Positions 36,430 through 47,858 of a stretch of 64,000 nucleotides of DNA are shown in pieces; the stretch's first letter is position 1; the number at the start of each line of letters is the position of its first letter. A program made the position numbers and the translations under genes. The notes under the pieces were generated by a model that was not told the DNA's origin, ran no database searches, and worked only from the letters and a program-made list of their open reading frames with translations. The DNA is taken from assembly GCA_038496675.1 (NCBI GenBank), contig CM076650.1:9108269-9172268 (forward strand). The letters are read 5' to 3'. The DNA comes from Rachycentron canadum (taxonomy: Eukaryota; Chordata; Actinopteri; Carangiformes; Rachycentridae).

Positions 36430-36680
36430 CTTTCACCATAATATTGTCAGGCTCCCATAAAAATGCCATTCTGCTAAATGAGATGCATTAGCCTTGTGGG
36501 GAACATACTCTTCATCAGCTCCCTTTAAACAGGAGTGATTAACACATCTTCTTTAATGGTGCTTAAAGAAGAGCCTGCTTTCATTTTGGCCTGCAGTCAA
36601 TTAGTCTCTTGGGAGATAATTCATCATTATCTTTAAGCAGTAAACTGCCATCATAATGACAATGATATTTCACAATTCTT
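36430..36680. promoter_or_regulatory. possible conserved non-coding element
   Basis: A repeat-free block with several AT-rich homeodomain-like cores ('cagtcaattagtctc', 'gagtgattaacac', 'gataattcatc'). It carries no open frame. The character suggests a constrained enhancer, untested. Confidence 0.2.
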
Positions 36681-39600
36681 AAAAAGAAAATGCTTTGGAC
36701 TTTTGATGAGACCTTTGAGATTATCGGCCTATCGCAATCAAACAAGAAAGTCATTAAGATTCATCCTCAGAGCACCATGAACAATTTCACCATATGTCGT
36801 GAATCTATCAATAATTTAATTTGGCGGTGTTGCTACAGGATAGTACAGGGGAAATCAGTCAGGAGATCTCTGTCATATTCTATCCAGTGTCTGGTGATTC
36901 AGTCTGGACCTCAGTGGTGGATTGTTTATTCGTTATTGCCATCGCAAGACCATGCTACACTTTGTTGTGTAGTGTTTCACTTCAATGCCCTTTTGTTTCA
37001 ATAAAAATAAATAAATAAACAAACAATTGGGTCACCGGGTATTTTGTAGTAATAAACAGTTGGAGGATTTGGCAGAAGAAACTGTTCTTGAGATTGGTTT
37101 CCAAACTTCAGAACAATGAAATTTCATCTCTGCTAGGGTCCTGAATGAGCATCAAGCAGATACAGTAGGAAATTCACAAACAATGGAACAAATTACAGAC
37201 AGTCGTGTACGTGTACTGAGCTTATGTGAAGACATCAACATGTCCTAATGATCTGAATTGTTCACTCCGCTGGCCAGACTCTTCTAAACTTCTTCAAAAC
37301 AAACATTTTAATGCCTTTGTAGTATAGTGTTATCCTGTCACAGTAAATGCACAGACAGTGACGAGTTCCAACTTATCTGAGTTAACATCTGAAACACAGA
37401 TATGCGTAGATGTGAACAGAAGGTGTCAACAGGTGGTAGACATCCAAAATACATGAAGCGTTACAACAATGGAAGATTCACTGGAGAAAAACTATAAGTA
37501 CATTCCAAGACAATCTACTTCCTTCACGTCAATCCCAGCTTACTACATGACAGAAAACTTAATTTTCCCAAATAATCTTCTACAGTTTAATTTATGAATG
37601 TATAAATACCAGGAATCAGATAACGACAATCAACTCTACACCTACAGTCTGAGATGTCATAACACATCATCATTTTGAATTTGATAACATGACTTTTAAT
37701 CAAATTAATGTCATGGTTACAGACCACTGTTCTATTACAGAAATTAATGAAAACCTACTTGTTTTATCAACTTGGCTTTGTTTTTATAGAATAATGATTA
37801 GAATAATGCTCCTTTAATAGAATTATAAATGTGATTGCAGTGTGTTTCCTCTTTGATGATTGGTAATGATGTGTTATTGAACAGAAACAAGACTTCAGTG
37901 ATAGGCTGAAATTAAAATGTCAACTTGTTATCTCGTTTAGCTCACATTATATCAACCATTTTCGGTGGAGGAATGGAACAAAGACACATGTACTGATAGA
38001 ATTTGCTTTCAGATTCAAAGCATTTTACCAATAATGAGCATTTAGAGAAAATAACTTTTGTTCACTTCAGCATAGAAATAATTTGCTCTCAAAGTCCTGG
38101 CATTTTGTTGGATGTGTAAAGTCAAATACATTGCCCAGTGCATGAAACACAATTATGGTACAGTGGCCTTGTGCAGTCACATTCGTTTGCTTTTTTTCCA
38201 TTCAGCTCACTTGTTATTATCAACAAAATAATTACAATGTTTTTTTTTTTTTTGTTTTTTTTTATTGCAGGCTATATGTGTTCACAGTTGTGTATGTGCA
38301 TGTTTGAGTGTCAGGTGGCATCATTATTCAAATTCACAAGGTTTCAGGTGATGATAATTTCAATGACAGTTGGAGAACTAAAAATTAAAAGCCACCACAA
38401 TTTAAAGTTTTTTAAAGAACAAACAACATGGAAATGATTAAGTCTTTATTGCCTTGACAGTAGTATGACTAAAAATGAAAAACTATCTGAGGATGATAGA
38501 GCAAAATGGAAATTCTTAATATGTATTAAATATGAATGAGCTCAGTTCAACTCAACACAGTGGGACAACACAAGTGACAGCTTTTTCTCATTGTTATGGA
38601 TTCATATCCTGTTTTATTAAAATGGGAATGAGAAATAGACAGAAGGAAAAACAAACAAACAAAAAAACAACAAAAATCCCCATTGGGTGTTAGATAGAGG
38701 CCTAGGCAGAAAGCAGGCAACATCCACTGGTGGGAGAGGCGTGAAGTTGTTTATCCTTAAAGTCTAGTGATACAGATGTGCAGGAGTTGTGTATTGTTTT
38801 CTTTGGTTTGAGAGGAGACCACCAGTTGACAAGGCTCTATCTCCCAACCTGAGCTGCTCCTGGACCCATATAGAGAGACCTAATTGTTTTTGGGTTGTTT
38901 TTGTAGCTTCACCCTTTCTACCCCTCCATTCTCTTACCTTTTCAGCAGTTTGTGTCACAACCTGCCCTGCACCCCTGTGTTTTTCATTAACATAGCAGTT
39001 TGTGATGGTTCTGGGTCAAAAATGATGAGTGTTAACCAGACCATCACCAGTGACTTCCTTAGTTATTGGCAGTGAAACAAAATTGGTGGAAATCCAGTAT
39101 CTGCCTTTTTGTAATTTTTGTAACAGACCTAATGTTTGTAAAGGTGAAAAGTTCACCTGATGACCATTAGCTGGAAGGGAAGGGGGGGTCAGTAGAATAA
39201 CTACATTATTACCTTGGTTCCATAACTACTCTGACAACAACTAACGACCAGATTGTTCCTTGAGTCTAGTTTAAGTATGGGACAGATGGGCCCACTGACC
39301 AATGTGTCCTCCTTCAGGCTGGACCGTTTATAGATTTATGAAAGATGACTTTGCAATGACCAAAATTTGCAGACAAGATCGTAGTCTGTTGTTATTGTTA
39401 TAATAAACATTAGAACAACTGTAATTGTGCATCAATAGTATATACTGTGAATTAAAAATTTAAATCATTGAAATTCCAAATGATTTTCATACTTATGATT
39501 CATGGCTTGCTCCCAGCAGTATGTTCACTGTTTTTTAACGCTCAGAAAATCCTGAAATATAGCGTAGTACCACAAGGAGATTGAGATAATGAAAAAAAAT

Positions 39601-40364
39601 CTCATGCTGCAGAGAGAGAGAGGGAGGGGAGAGAGTATGAATTGTGTGAGAATTGTATGAGTGCAGTGTCTGATATGGAAGACAGCTCATAGAGAAAAAC
39701 TGACACTTTGCTGTCTTCTCTCAAGACTTAAAACCTACTCAGGCAGCAGGGGTCTACAACTGACTACTGTTAAAACTTCAACCAGACCAAGTGCAATACA
39801 GACAATATTCTGGGCTTTTGTGATTTGACTTTAATTGCAATGATTTATAAGTGAGCTCACAGACTGAGTCACCTGAGAGTCACTTACAAGGGAATGGTGT
39901 TTCTGTTTCTAGATTTACTAATATTATAGAGCTAGGGGAGTTGTTCTAACTCACTAGTTAGGTGAATTTTGTTATTCAGTTTTTTGACTTTACTGAGACA
40001 TTAAGGTGTTATGCCCTGACACAGTCAGCAGGACTAAAGGGTAATGTAGCACTCTTTAGTTTTGCTGACTGTCGAGACATTTCCACAACTACTTCTCTGT
40101 AGGGATGCCAAAAGTCTGATGTTTATTTGAGAAAATTAATAATATTACATAATATTATATAAGAATACCTAGTCTTACAGAAGCCGGATTTAGTGTTGTC
40201 TTTTACTGTGTGTATGTACTATTTCCCTACATAAATGCTAGCTGTGTGTTGATCTTAGTATTTTTCAGTATGTTGTAGTGCTACACAGTCACTTAATAAT
40301 AGCCAAATTTAGTTATAAATCTAAACTGCTACAAGGGGTCCTTGTAAAGTTGATAAAATCTCCA

Positions 40365-40369
<5 letters not shown>
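36681..40369. other. non-coding DNA, no recognised element
   Basis: Two frames at 36690-37018 stay open (104 and 65 codons) up to an AATAAA-rich end, but neither resembles a protein I know. Poly-T lies at 38240-38263 and a GA-rich tract at 39608-39630. No gene is supported. Confidence 0.4.
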
Positions 40370-40396
<27 letters not shown>

Positions 40397-40400
40397 ATTA
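40370..40400 (+). repeat. (TTTA)n microsatellite
   Basis: About seven tandem TTTA units, followed by more AT-rich sequence. Confidence 0.9.
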
Positions 40401-40484
40401 AATTTATAAATATATAATACAAGACATATCATTGACTAAAGAAATTTATATGTAACATAACTAAGGAACCAATCCCATAATATT

Positions 40485-40965
40485 TTGTGAATGAGGGGAG
40501 GGAAAAACAAATTCCAAAACTTGTCAGTACAGGAAGTTAGAGTTTGGTTTAGCACAAACACTAACACTGTGTCAGCACCTGCCATTAATGAGCTAACCAA
40601 CAGCATGAACAATGAAAATGTGCTAACTGTTCTGATATGTCTGCTAGTCTCTGAATTTGATCGGGACACACTCCTCTTTTGAGGCTCAAGCACGTAAATG
40701 CTTCCTCTAACACCAACTGTAGATATACACTATTCCTTCACTAGTCACCAAAACGTTGTCATATGCCATATAACCCACATAACCAATTCCATCAACTTGT
40801 GAGGAGGGAGATGAGCAAAATACACATGAAACCTTGTTTAGTACAGAAACTTAGTTTGCCTTAGCCACTAACACTGTGTCAGCCACTACCAGTTACAAGA
40901 TACAACAACTCTTCAAAAACTGTTGAGACTGGGTCTGACTGAGGCTCAGACATGTGGCTGACCCT
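40485..40965. repeat. diverged internal duplication
   Basis: 'cactaacactgtgtcagcac' near 40557 recurs as 'cactaacactgtgtcagcca' near 40866. Further shared text precedes it ('gtacaggaagttagagtttg' against 'gtacagaaacttagtttgcc') and follows it ('gaggctcaagcacgt' against 'gaggctcagacatgt'). The two units are offset by about 310 bases. The origin is unknown; it may be a diverged mobile element. Confidence 0.55.
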
Positions 40966-43900
40966 AAGATTTCCTCAAATTGTTTGGCATTGTTAGCACA
41001 TTAAGCATTGTGGTGCTACAAAAGCATCCCAGCCCAGAAATCATATTCTCCAGAGGTAACGGAGCATGTTAGTTTGGTAGAAGATTCAACAAAAATCACA
41101 TCACAGTTTTTCAGTGAAAATAAAATGCAAAATTACAATATCTGCAAACATAATCGCAATATCATTTTGTGTTTTGTTTTTTTCATGCTGCTGTTTCACC
41201 TGTCAACCAAGCAAAAGCAGCGGTAGTGGGCGGGGCATAAGCACAGACTAAACCTAAAATCTCTAGTTATCATGTATTTACAGTTCTATGGAAATCTAAT
41301 GTATACATATATGTACAGATTTGTTTTTAACCACATTAACAAGCTCTGCCATTTTGCTGTGTACAGTGGAAATTAGCCATGAACTTGTGTTTTTTAGACT
41401 CATAGCAGCCATCTTTGTGTGTGTGCTGACATCCATTATTATTATTTTGTATTCCTCTTAATGCCACTGTGCTGCTTCTTGGTTCTGCACCTTCTTGATA
41501 TCTTTTTGTAATGATTATGCCCCAGAGCTGAATAAAGGCCTCTGCAGAGAATAACTGCAGCCTTGAGGCCTTATCATTCATAGTGTCAACATGGAAGAGT
41601 TATGTATCCTGTGTCTGTGCTTCGGTGGAACCGCGTGTGTAAAGTTGGTGTCCTATCAAATTATTCCATTAAGTATCTACCACTTAACTTGTCACTAAGG
41701 ATTGATGGAGATCTAGACATGACACTCAGAGCATTATTGTTTCATAATATATGGCATATTTCATATTGTTTGATTGGCATCAAACATACATTTGTAAGTT
41801 GTGATGTTTTTGTGGGCTGATCTTGGTTGCATTTACAGAAAGTGCACGTTTTCAAAAGTTTAAAGGTTTTATTTTGTTGAGGGTTTTTAAAGCTTTGAGA
41901 AAGGTTTCCTTTTTTTAATCTGAAACTTACAAATTAAATGTAATTTAAAATCCATTTAAACCAATATTTCATAATCAGAATGGTATGGAGATTTTTTTTT
42001 CATGTTTTATGTAAGGTTATAATAAGTTAAGAGACCAAAAATAATGAAGGGCATAATAAAGATTTGAACTGTAATAGAACAATACAAGGTCAAAACAAAA
42101 GTATATGGCTGGACTGCATCATAGGCTATTTGCATGCTGTATGGTGTCATAACGTTGTCTGACAAAACCCCCATACACATAAGTTAAAGACAGTGGCTGT
42201 GCTGTGAATATAACCAGATACACTTGTAAAATTATTACTCAGAGAAGAAACTCACATCAGTCACTGTGAGGTGAACATGCAGAAATGTGTTCCTTGAGGT
42301 TGCCTAGGTTTGTTGCCAGATACTTAAAAAAAAAAAAAAAAAGAAGTTGCATAAGAGATCTGACAGGTCAATTAATCTTGTGACAAAGGTGCCAACATGG
42401 CATTACTATGTGTTTCTGCCAAATCACTTTAAAGTAAAACAACCAATGGGGAAACTCCAACACTGGGCGACCAATTGTGTAAATATATTAATCAGTCAGT
42501 GACAGACCTATTTACAGGGCTTGTCCTGCTCTTGTGGTCCAACCATAAAGTGATAAAACATATTTGCATATTTGCATTTAGAAAACCAAATTTCGAACTT
42601 TAACTGGGGCCTTCACAGCCTGCTGTGTGTGCTCAGAGCCATATACTTAAATTTCTGTTGTCCATGATACTCTCCCAAGTGATGCCGGGCTTGATACAGA
42701 CACTTGAAATAAGAGAGAGATCTACAGGCCATTAGCAAATACATATCAGTTGCCACCCACACAACATCAGTTTGGGGCTGACAATAGGTTTTCTGGGAAA
42801 AAACTCAAGAGAGACTTTTAGCATCAGTGCCTTAAGCTCCATAATGTCAGATGTAGCCCATTATTGTATGTGTACTAGGTCTGTGAAACTAAATTCAGTG
42901 TGGCAATGTAGCAGATTTAAAAAGAGAAGAGTGTGTGAAATACTGTTGCTGATTTTGTTGAGATGTTTGCGATGGTAGCTCTGGATAAAAATATTGTTTT
43001 TCTGATTCATCATCATTTTTATTTCAGTGATCCAAAATCCCAATATCAATCTTTGTATTTGCACCTTTTCTCTGTAGACATGTACCTCTGTAGTAAACCT
43101 TGTATATGCAGTGGTCTGGTCTTTTATAAATCAGTTTGGGCTGCATAATGTGTAAAATGTTGGGAAATTGAGTTATTACACCATGCTCAAAAAGTGAATC
43201 AGGATGGTTAACTGACTGTGGCTAGCGTGTAATGCATCTAGAGATCGCATCCATGTGACTAATAGACAGATCTTTGCGCCGGTGTTTGTTGGAGTTATAT
43301 TATCTCTGGCAACGAGATGTGAAGCTGGGGAAGTCAACTGAACAGGTTGTGGATTCTACTTTATTCAGTGTGTCCCTGCTGGGGAGCTAACGCTAGCTAG
43401 CAGCTGTCTTCAGAAATTAGGCTGATGTCTTGTCAGCACAAATGCTGGAGATGAATCAGTGAGCAGATCAGTTTCTGCTCTGTCTGTGCTCAAAGTGATC
43501 ATTAAAGTGGATGTCTACTTAGAGGGTGATATATTATTATTATTATCCATTTCTAAAAAGAGATAATAATGATGCCCTTGTAAGTGGTACATTTTGTTTT
43601 TTGATACGTAGGCCTAGAAAAATACTGATTGTATGTTTTAGTTGTTTTACATCTGCTGTCAAAGGTTTTATAAATGGGAAATGATTGGAGCAACAATTAT
43701 TCAATGTAGAAATTCTGAGAATTTGCATATTGTTGTAACTGAATCACAACAAATTGAACTGAAAAGAATCTATTCTGGACTTGAATCATATTATCTCTGT
43801 CATTCTTTTTAGTTGAGAAACAATTTGTGAGTCCATAAAGCTGCATATGTGTGTTGTCTTTCTTGAAGTATTCCCTTTTTTCTTGTTGTGCACACAGTAA

Positions 43901-45659
43901 ATGTAATTTGGTGTGAGAAATTCTTGGAAAATGTTTTCCAAACAGCAGCTGAATGACACAAAGCTCAGCTAGACTCCTTGTAAAATCTGAACAAAGAGGA
44001 AGGATCAAAAATCAATCTGAGCTCTCGCTTCTTTTGCATTGGTTTGTGCATTTATTTATTGACCTTTTTTTTACTTACTTTTACTTTCAGCAACTAATAT
44101 TCAGATGAGACAGCAATATGAGTCACCAGGTGTCATGTCCTCAGCTCTCTGCCTCTCTTTTTTCTTCCTGTCACCCTCTGCAGTTCACTCTTTCTTTCTC
44201 TGTGATGTCTGGGGCAAAAAACTCCTACACAGACCTGCCCACCTGTCATCATAGGCAGACATTTCAAACATGTTGTTTTTATGTAGGAGCTCCAATGTTT
44301 GACGTTCCCAGCAAGGATTAATTAATTTTGTCCCCATATACTGCTCCAGGCCTCCTCCCCTCTCTAGTTGTGGTCGCAATGGACCTTTCATGGGGTCTTT
44401 TGTAGTCCCAGTGTTGAGTCTCTATTTCCCACAGCTGCCTCAGGCAAATATGTCACAGACCTGTTTCCAGGGGAATGTGAGATAGTTTGTTGTAGTTGCC
44501 TCACCACATCCCAATCCCTGTCCCCACCTCGATGCATGGCACCCAATGGGCTTTTACCCTTCTTTTCAACCCACTAGGTGGTCTGCAGCACTGACATGTC
44601 TAACTCGATGGAAATGACTCTTCAAGGGCTGAGAAAGCCCTTAGAGATGATGCCATTTTCTTTCATGAGAAATCCTCCTGTCAGTATCACAGTTAGTCAT
44701 AGAGCAAAGGGGAGCCAAGGTCTGAAACACACAGAGCTGTCACCTTCAAAGGCAAAAGTTGGAGAGTTCTTCCGAGTTCATCCAGACCTATACTGACCAC
44801 CCAGACTTGAAAGGAATGACAAAGATGAGCTATGTTGAGATCATTTGCCCTTATTTCAACATTAAAATGTTAATTTATTCATGTGCGAAAGCACAGTATT
44901 TGTTTTGTTACATTTATTGTCATTGCTAATTTTCCATCTTTGTAGATGTTAGAAAATTAAAAGGACAAAGAAATCTCTAGGTGCTTTATTCTTGCTATTT
45001 TTAGATATTTGAGTTGAAAAGAACACTGCAGTCTTTTTGTACAGTACCTCTGGCTTTACCACTTATTCTCTCTGTCTCTTTCACTTTCTGTCCTGATCTA
45101 TGAAAAAAATCTTGGCACATTTCAGACGCATTACTTTTCTATTTTAATCCTTGAGCTACGTATCGTTAAACTGAGCAATTTTTTTAAAGTTTGCAACACG
45201 TGATAAGCTCTGATGCGTTGTTGTGACCTTTTCTCAACCCAGTTTTTCAAGCATATGTAATAAATACAAATTTCTTCACGATATGTAGAATATAAAAATA
45301 TAAGACAAGGCTTATTTTAACCTCTTTTATCATCAATCTCCACCTCAAATACTCAAAATATTCCTCATTTATTTCTTGTTATCCAACTGGTAAAGAGCAT
45401 TATTTAATCCTTAACAAGCATCCCATCACTCCTGTGTCCACTTCTGTCCATAAAGCTTTAATACCCAGAAACTAATGTTTATAAACCACAAACCCATCTG
45501 TAAAATAACAGTGCCATATAGAACAGCACTGAATGAAAAAGAACACTAAAAAATAGAAATAGTAAAGTTAGTCTCATAACTGCTGCCTCTCTGCACACAA
45601 GTAAAGGCCCTTAATTGAGACCAGTCTTTCACAATTTCTTGGTGAAGTTTGAGTAAAAA
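40966..45659. other. non-coding DNA, no recognised element
   Basis: Frames at 41336-41581, 42772-43148, 43543-44008 and 44118-44796 are short and carry no domains. A GCTAGCTAGC palindrome lies near 43392. Nothing else stands out. Confidence 0.4.
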
Positions 45660-46095
45660 AGTCTCAGCAGAATCTGAAACAGTTAATCGAATGAAGCGCA
45701 CAGAACCGTATAACGTTTTCAAAAATCACATCATCTTTAGAGCACTATTGCGGCGCAATAGTTTGGGCTAGCAATGTGCTGTGTTTTGTTTCTTAAATGA
45801 GAGAATCAGCGCTTTCCAACAAACCTTGATTTGACAGCAGACGGCATGTACTTCCAGCTTGAGATTGTGAACGAATTTAGGTAGGATTTGGATCAGTCTG
45901 GCCCTGTGAATGGAGCATTGCTGCTTAACCTCTGTGCGTTTATCGATCGATTCCCATCCTCCGTCTTTGCTAGTGATGTCTAGAGTCACGTTACTACATC
46001 GGACACTCCTATTGGCTCCAGTGGGTGATGTCACAGCCCATCAGTGTCTCATTCAGGGGCCTGGCCTTTCAGTTTCTTTTATAGTCAAAGTAGAT
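45660..46095. promoter_or_regulatory. CpG-enriched block, possible regulatory DNA
   Basis: CpG is more frequent here than in the flanks ('gcggcgc', 'atcgatcg', 'tccgtc', 'atcgga'). It holds a perfect 9-bp palindrome around one base (ACTATTGCG/G/CGCAATAGT, 45744-45762), an ATTGG box at 46011-46015 and a TATAAAAG on the minus strand (46076-46083). The ATTGG and TATA positions do not form a normal promoter order in either direction. The 88-codon minus-strand frame at 45768-46034 is unrecognised. Confidence 0.25.
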
Positions 46096-47555
46096 GGGAT
46101 CAATCCTGTAGTATTCTGAGCTCAGAGTGAGGAGAAGTTGGTCTGAGTTTATCGTGGTAACAGAACAAGGAGATAGAAACAGAGACGGAGAAATATTGAC
46201 AAGAAGATATTTAGAGCATTACAGGCTTTGGAGATGATTTTTCAGGGAAAAGGAAGAAACAGTCATAATCACTGCTTAAATATGTGAAACTTTCTGTTTT
46301 GATCGTTATTTTGTTTATTATGGTGCATGAAAAAACAGAAATGCCTCAATGTGGGTGTTGTGGGGTTAAACCACCTTTAATATTGTAATTTTGTAATTAT
46401 TACGGCTGCTGCTGCTGACTGAAAAGGGACATGTTAGCAGTGATGGAAGGATACTGATTGGAGCCATTCTTGACATTAAGTAATTTTATGTACTTTTCAA
46501 CTAATGGTGTATATTTAACCAGAAAAACATTAACTACATTAGAATAAAACCAAGGACTTTGGCCTATAAACATAAAGTTTTTAATAACGTGAAGTCAAAT
46601 GCCATGTGCAGCGGTTCCTAATTCTGCTGAACACACTCAGAATCAAGACAGCACTTTGCATTGGTTTGTTGGTCCACAATCCAAGAGGTCTCACAAACCC
46701 CCAACCTCACATAAACATACACACAAACCAGATTTACACTTTACATGCCCAGCACAAGAGCCAGTATAATAAAATTGACTGCTGTGGTGAATAATGTGGA
46801 ACAAACTGAAGGCACCTCCATATATTTCTTTGTTTCAAAGCTACAGAGCATTGAACTTATAAGAAAGAGTTCTCCGGTGGGATGATAATGTTGCTTCAAC
46901 TGCTGGATTTAAAAGAAAGAAGTTGTTTACCAACACATTAGCTATATGCATTTGATAAACAGGAACTATAGGGGCTCTCTCTCCTAGTGTAAATTTGTCT
47001 TTGTCTCCTGGTGGCTTCAAAGCAGCAAATGCAGTTTCAGTGGTGTTTGTTTTATTTTGTGATATTGATACATCTATTTGCTGAGATGATAATTGAGTCC
47101 TCCAAACTTTGTCAAACACAATGTTTTCTAATTTCCATAGTCAGAAAGTTTTGTACCCCACTAATATGCTTGGTTTCTATATCAAATAAATGAGCTGAAA
47201 TGAATTTACACAGATTAGGATTTCAGTGCTGATAAATGTTGAATGCAGACTCACATAGTGATTTGTCATTCTCTGCTGTCTTTCTCTGTCCATCCCTACC
47301 TCTGTCTATCTTGTTTTTTAATTTTGTCTTATCTTTCATATACAAAAGAATGTCTCGTAACCACAACTGTCATATCCAACATTTCAGAACACCTTATAAT
47401 AATGTTGTACTCTCTGCTGTTATCACACCCTCTGGACCATATAGAAAATGTTATTCTTACATTCATTGTGTGATAAAATCCCATAATTGGTATCTTTCTA
47501 TTAAAGCGGGTTATTTTGATCTCTCTGCACGGTCGATGGCTGTGGTATTATGTTT
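46096..47555. other. non-coding DNA, no recognised element
   Basis: I see no gene here. The 143-codon frame at 47236-47667 runs into the dispersed repeat that follows, so its C-terminal part is repeat sequence and the whole is probably chance. Confidence 0.45.
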
Positions 47556-47858
47556 TCAGGTTGGCTGCCCATCTGTCCATCCCATTGTTGTTGACACAAA
47601 ATCTAAGGAATACCTTGAGAGAATTTTCTTCAAATTCAACACACTGGTCACTTGGATTCACTTTTGATGAACTGATTAGATATTGGTGGTCAACGTTAAA
47701 GATTGCTGTGACTTCACAAACACGTCTTTGTCCAAAACTCAATAATTTATACACAAATTATGACAAAATACTCTTAACATCTCAAAATCTTCACCACATA
47801 TATTATGTCTGGACAGATGTGGAGGTGAACTGCAACTTGATTGGTTGGCGACCTATGA
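47556..47858 (+). repeat. dispersed fish repeat, second copy
   Basis: It contains 'cttgagagaattttcttcaa', 'gatgaactgattagatattg', 'gtggtcaacg', 'gtgacttcacaaacacg', 'cttcaccacatatattatg' and ends 'actgcaacttgattggttgg'. The last third aligns closely with the copy at 55.0 kb. Confidence 0.65.

Noticed and set aside
36690..37018. 104-codon frame ending at an AATAAA-rich stretch, suggesting a processed gene copy
   Set aside because: The protein is not recognised, there is no poly-A tail or target duplication, and a second phase is also open.
46076..46084. Minus-strand TATA promoter
   Set aside because: The nearest CCAAT box lies on the wrong side for that direction, and no recognised gene follows.
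47236..47667. 143-codon frame on the + strand
   Set aside because: The last third lies inside a dispersed repeat, the first part is hydrophobic low complexity, and there is no family resemblance.
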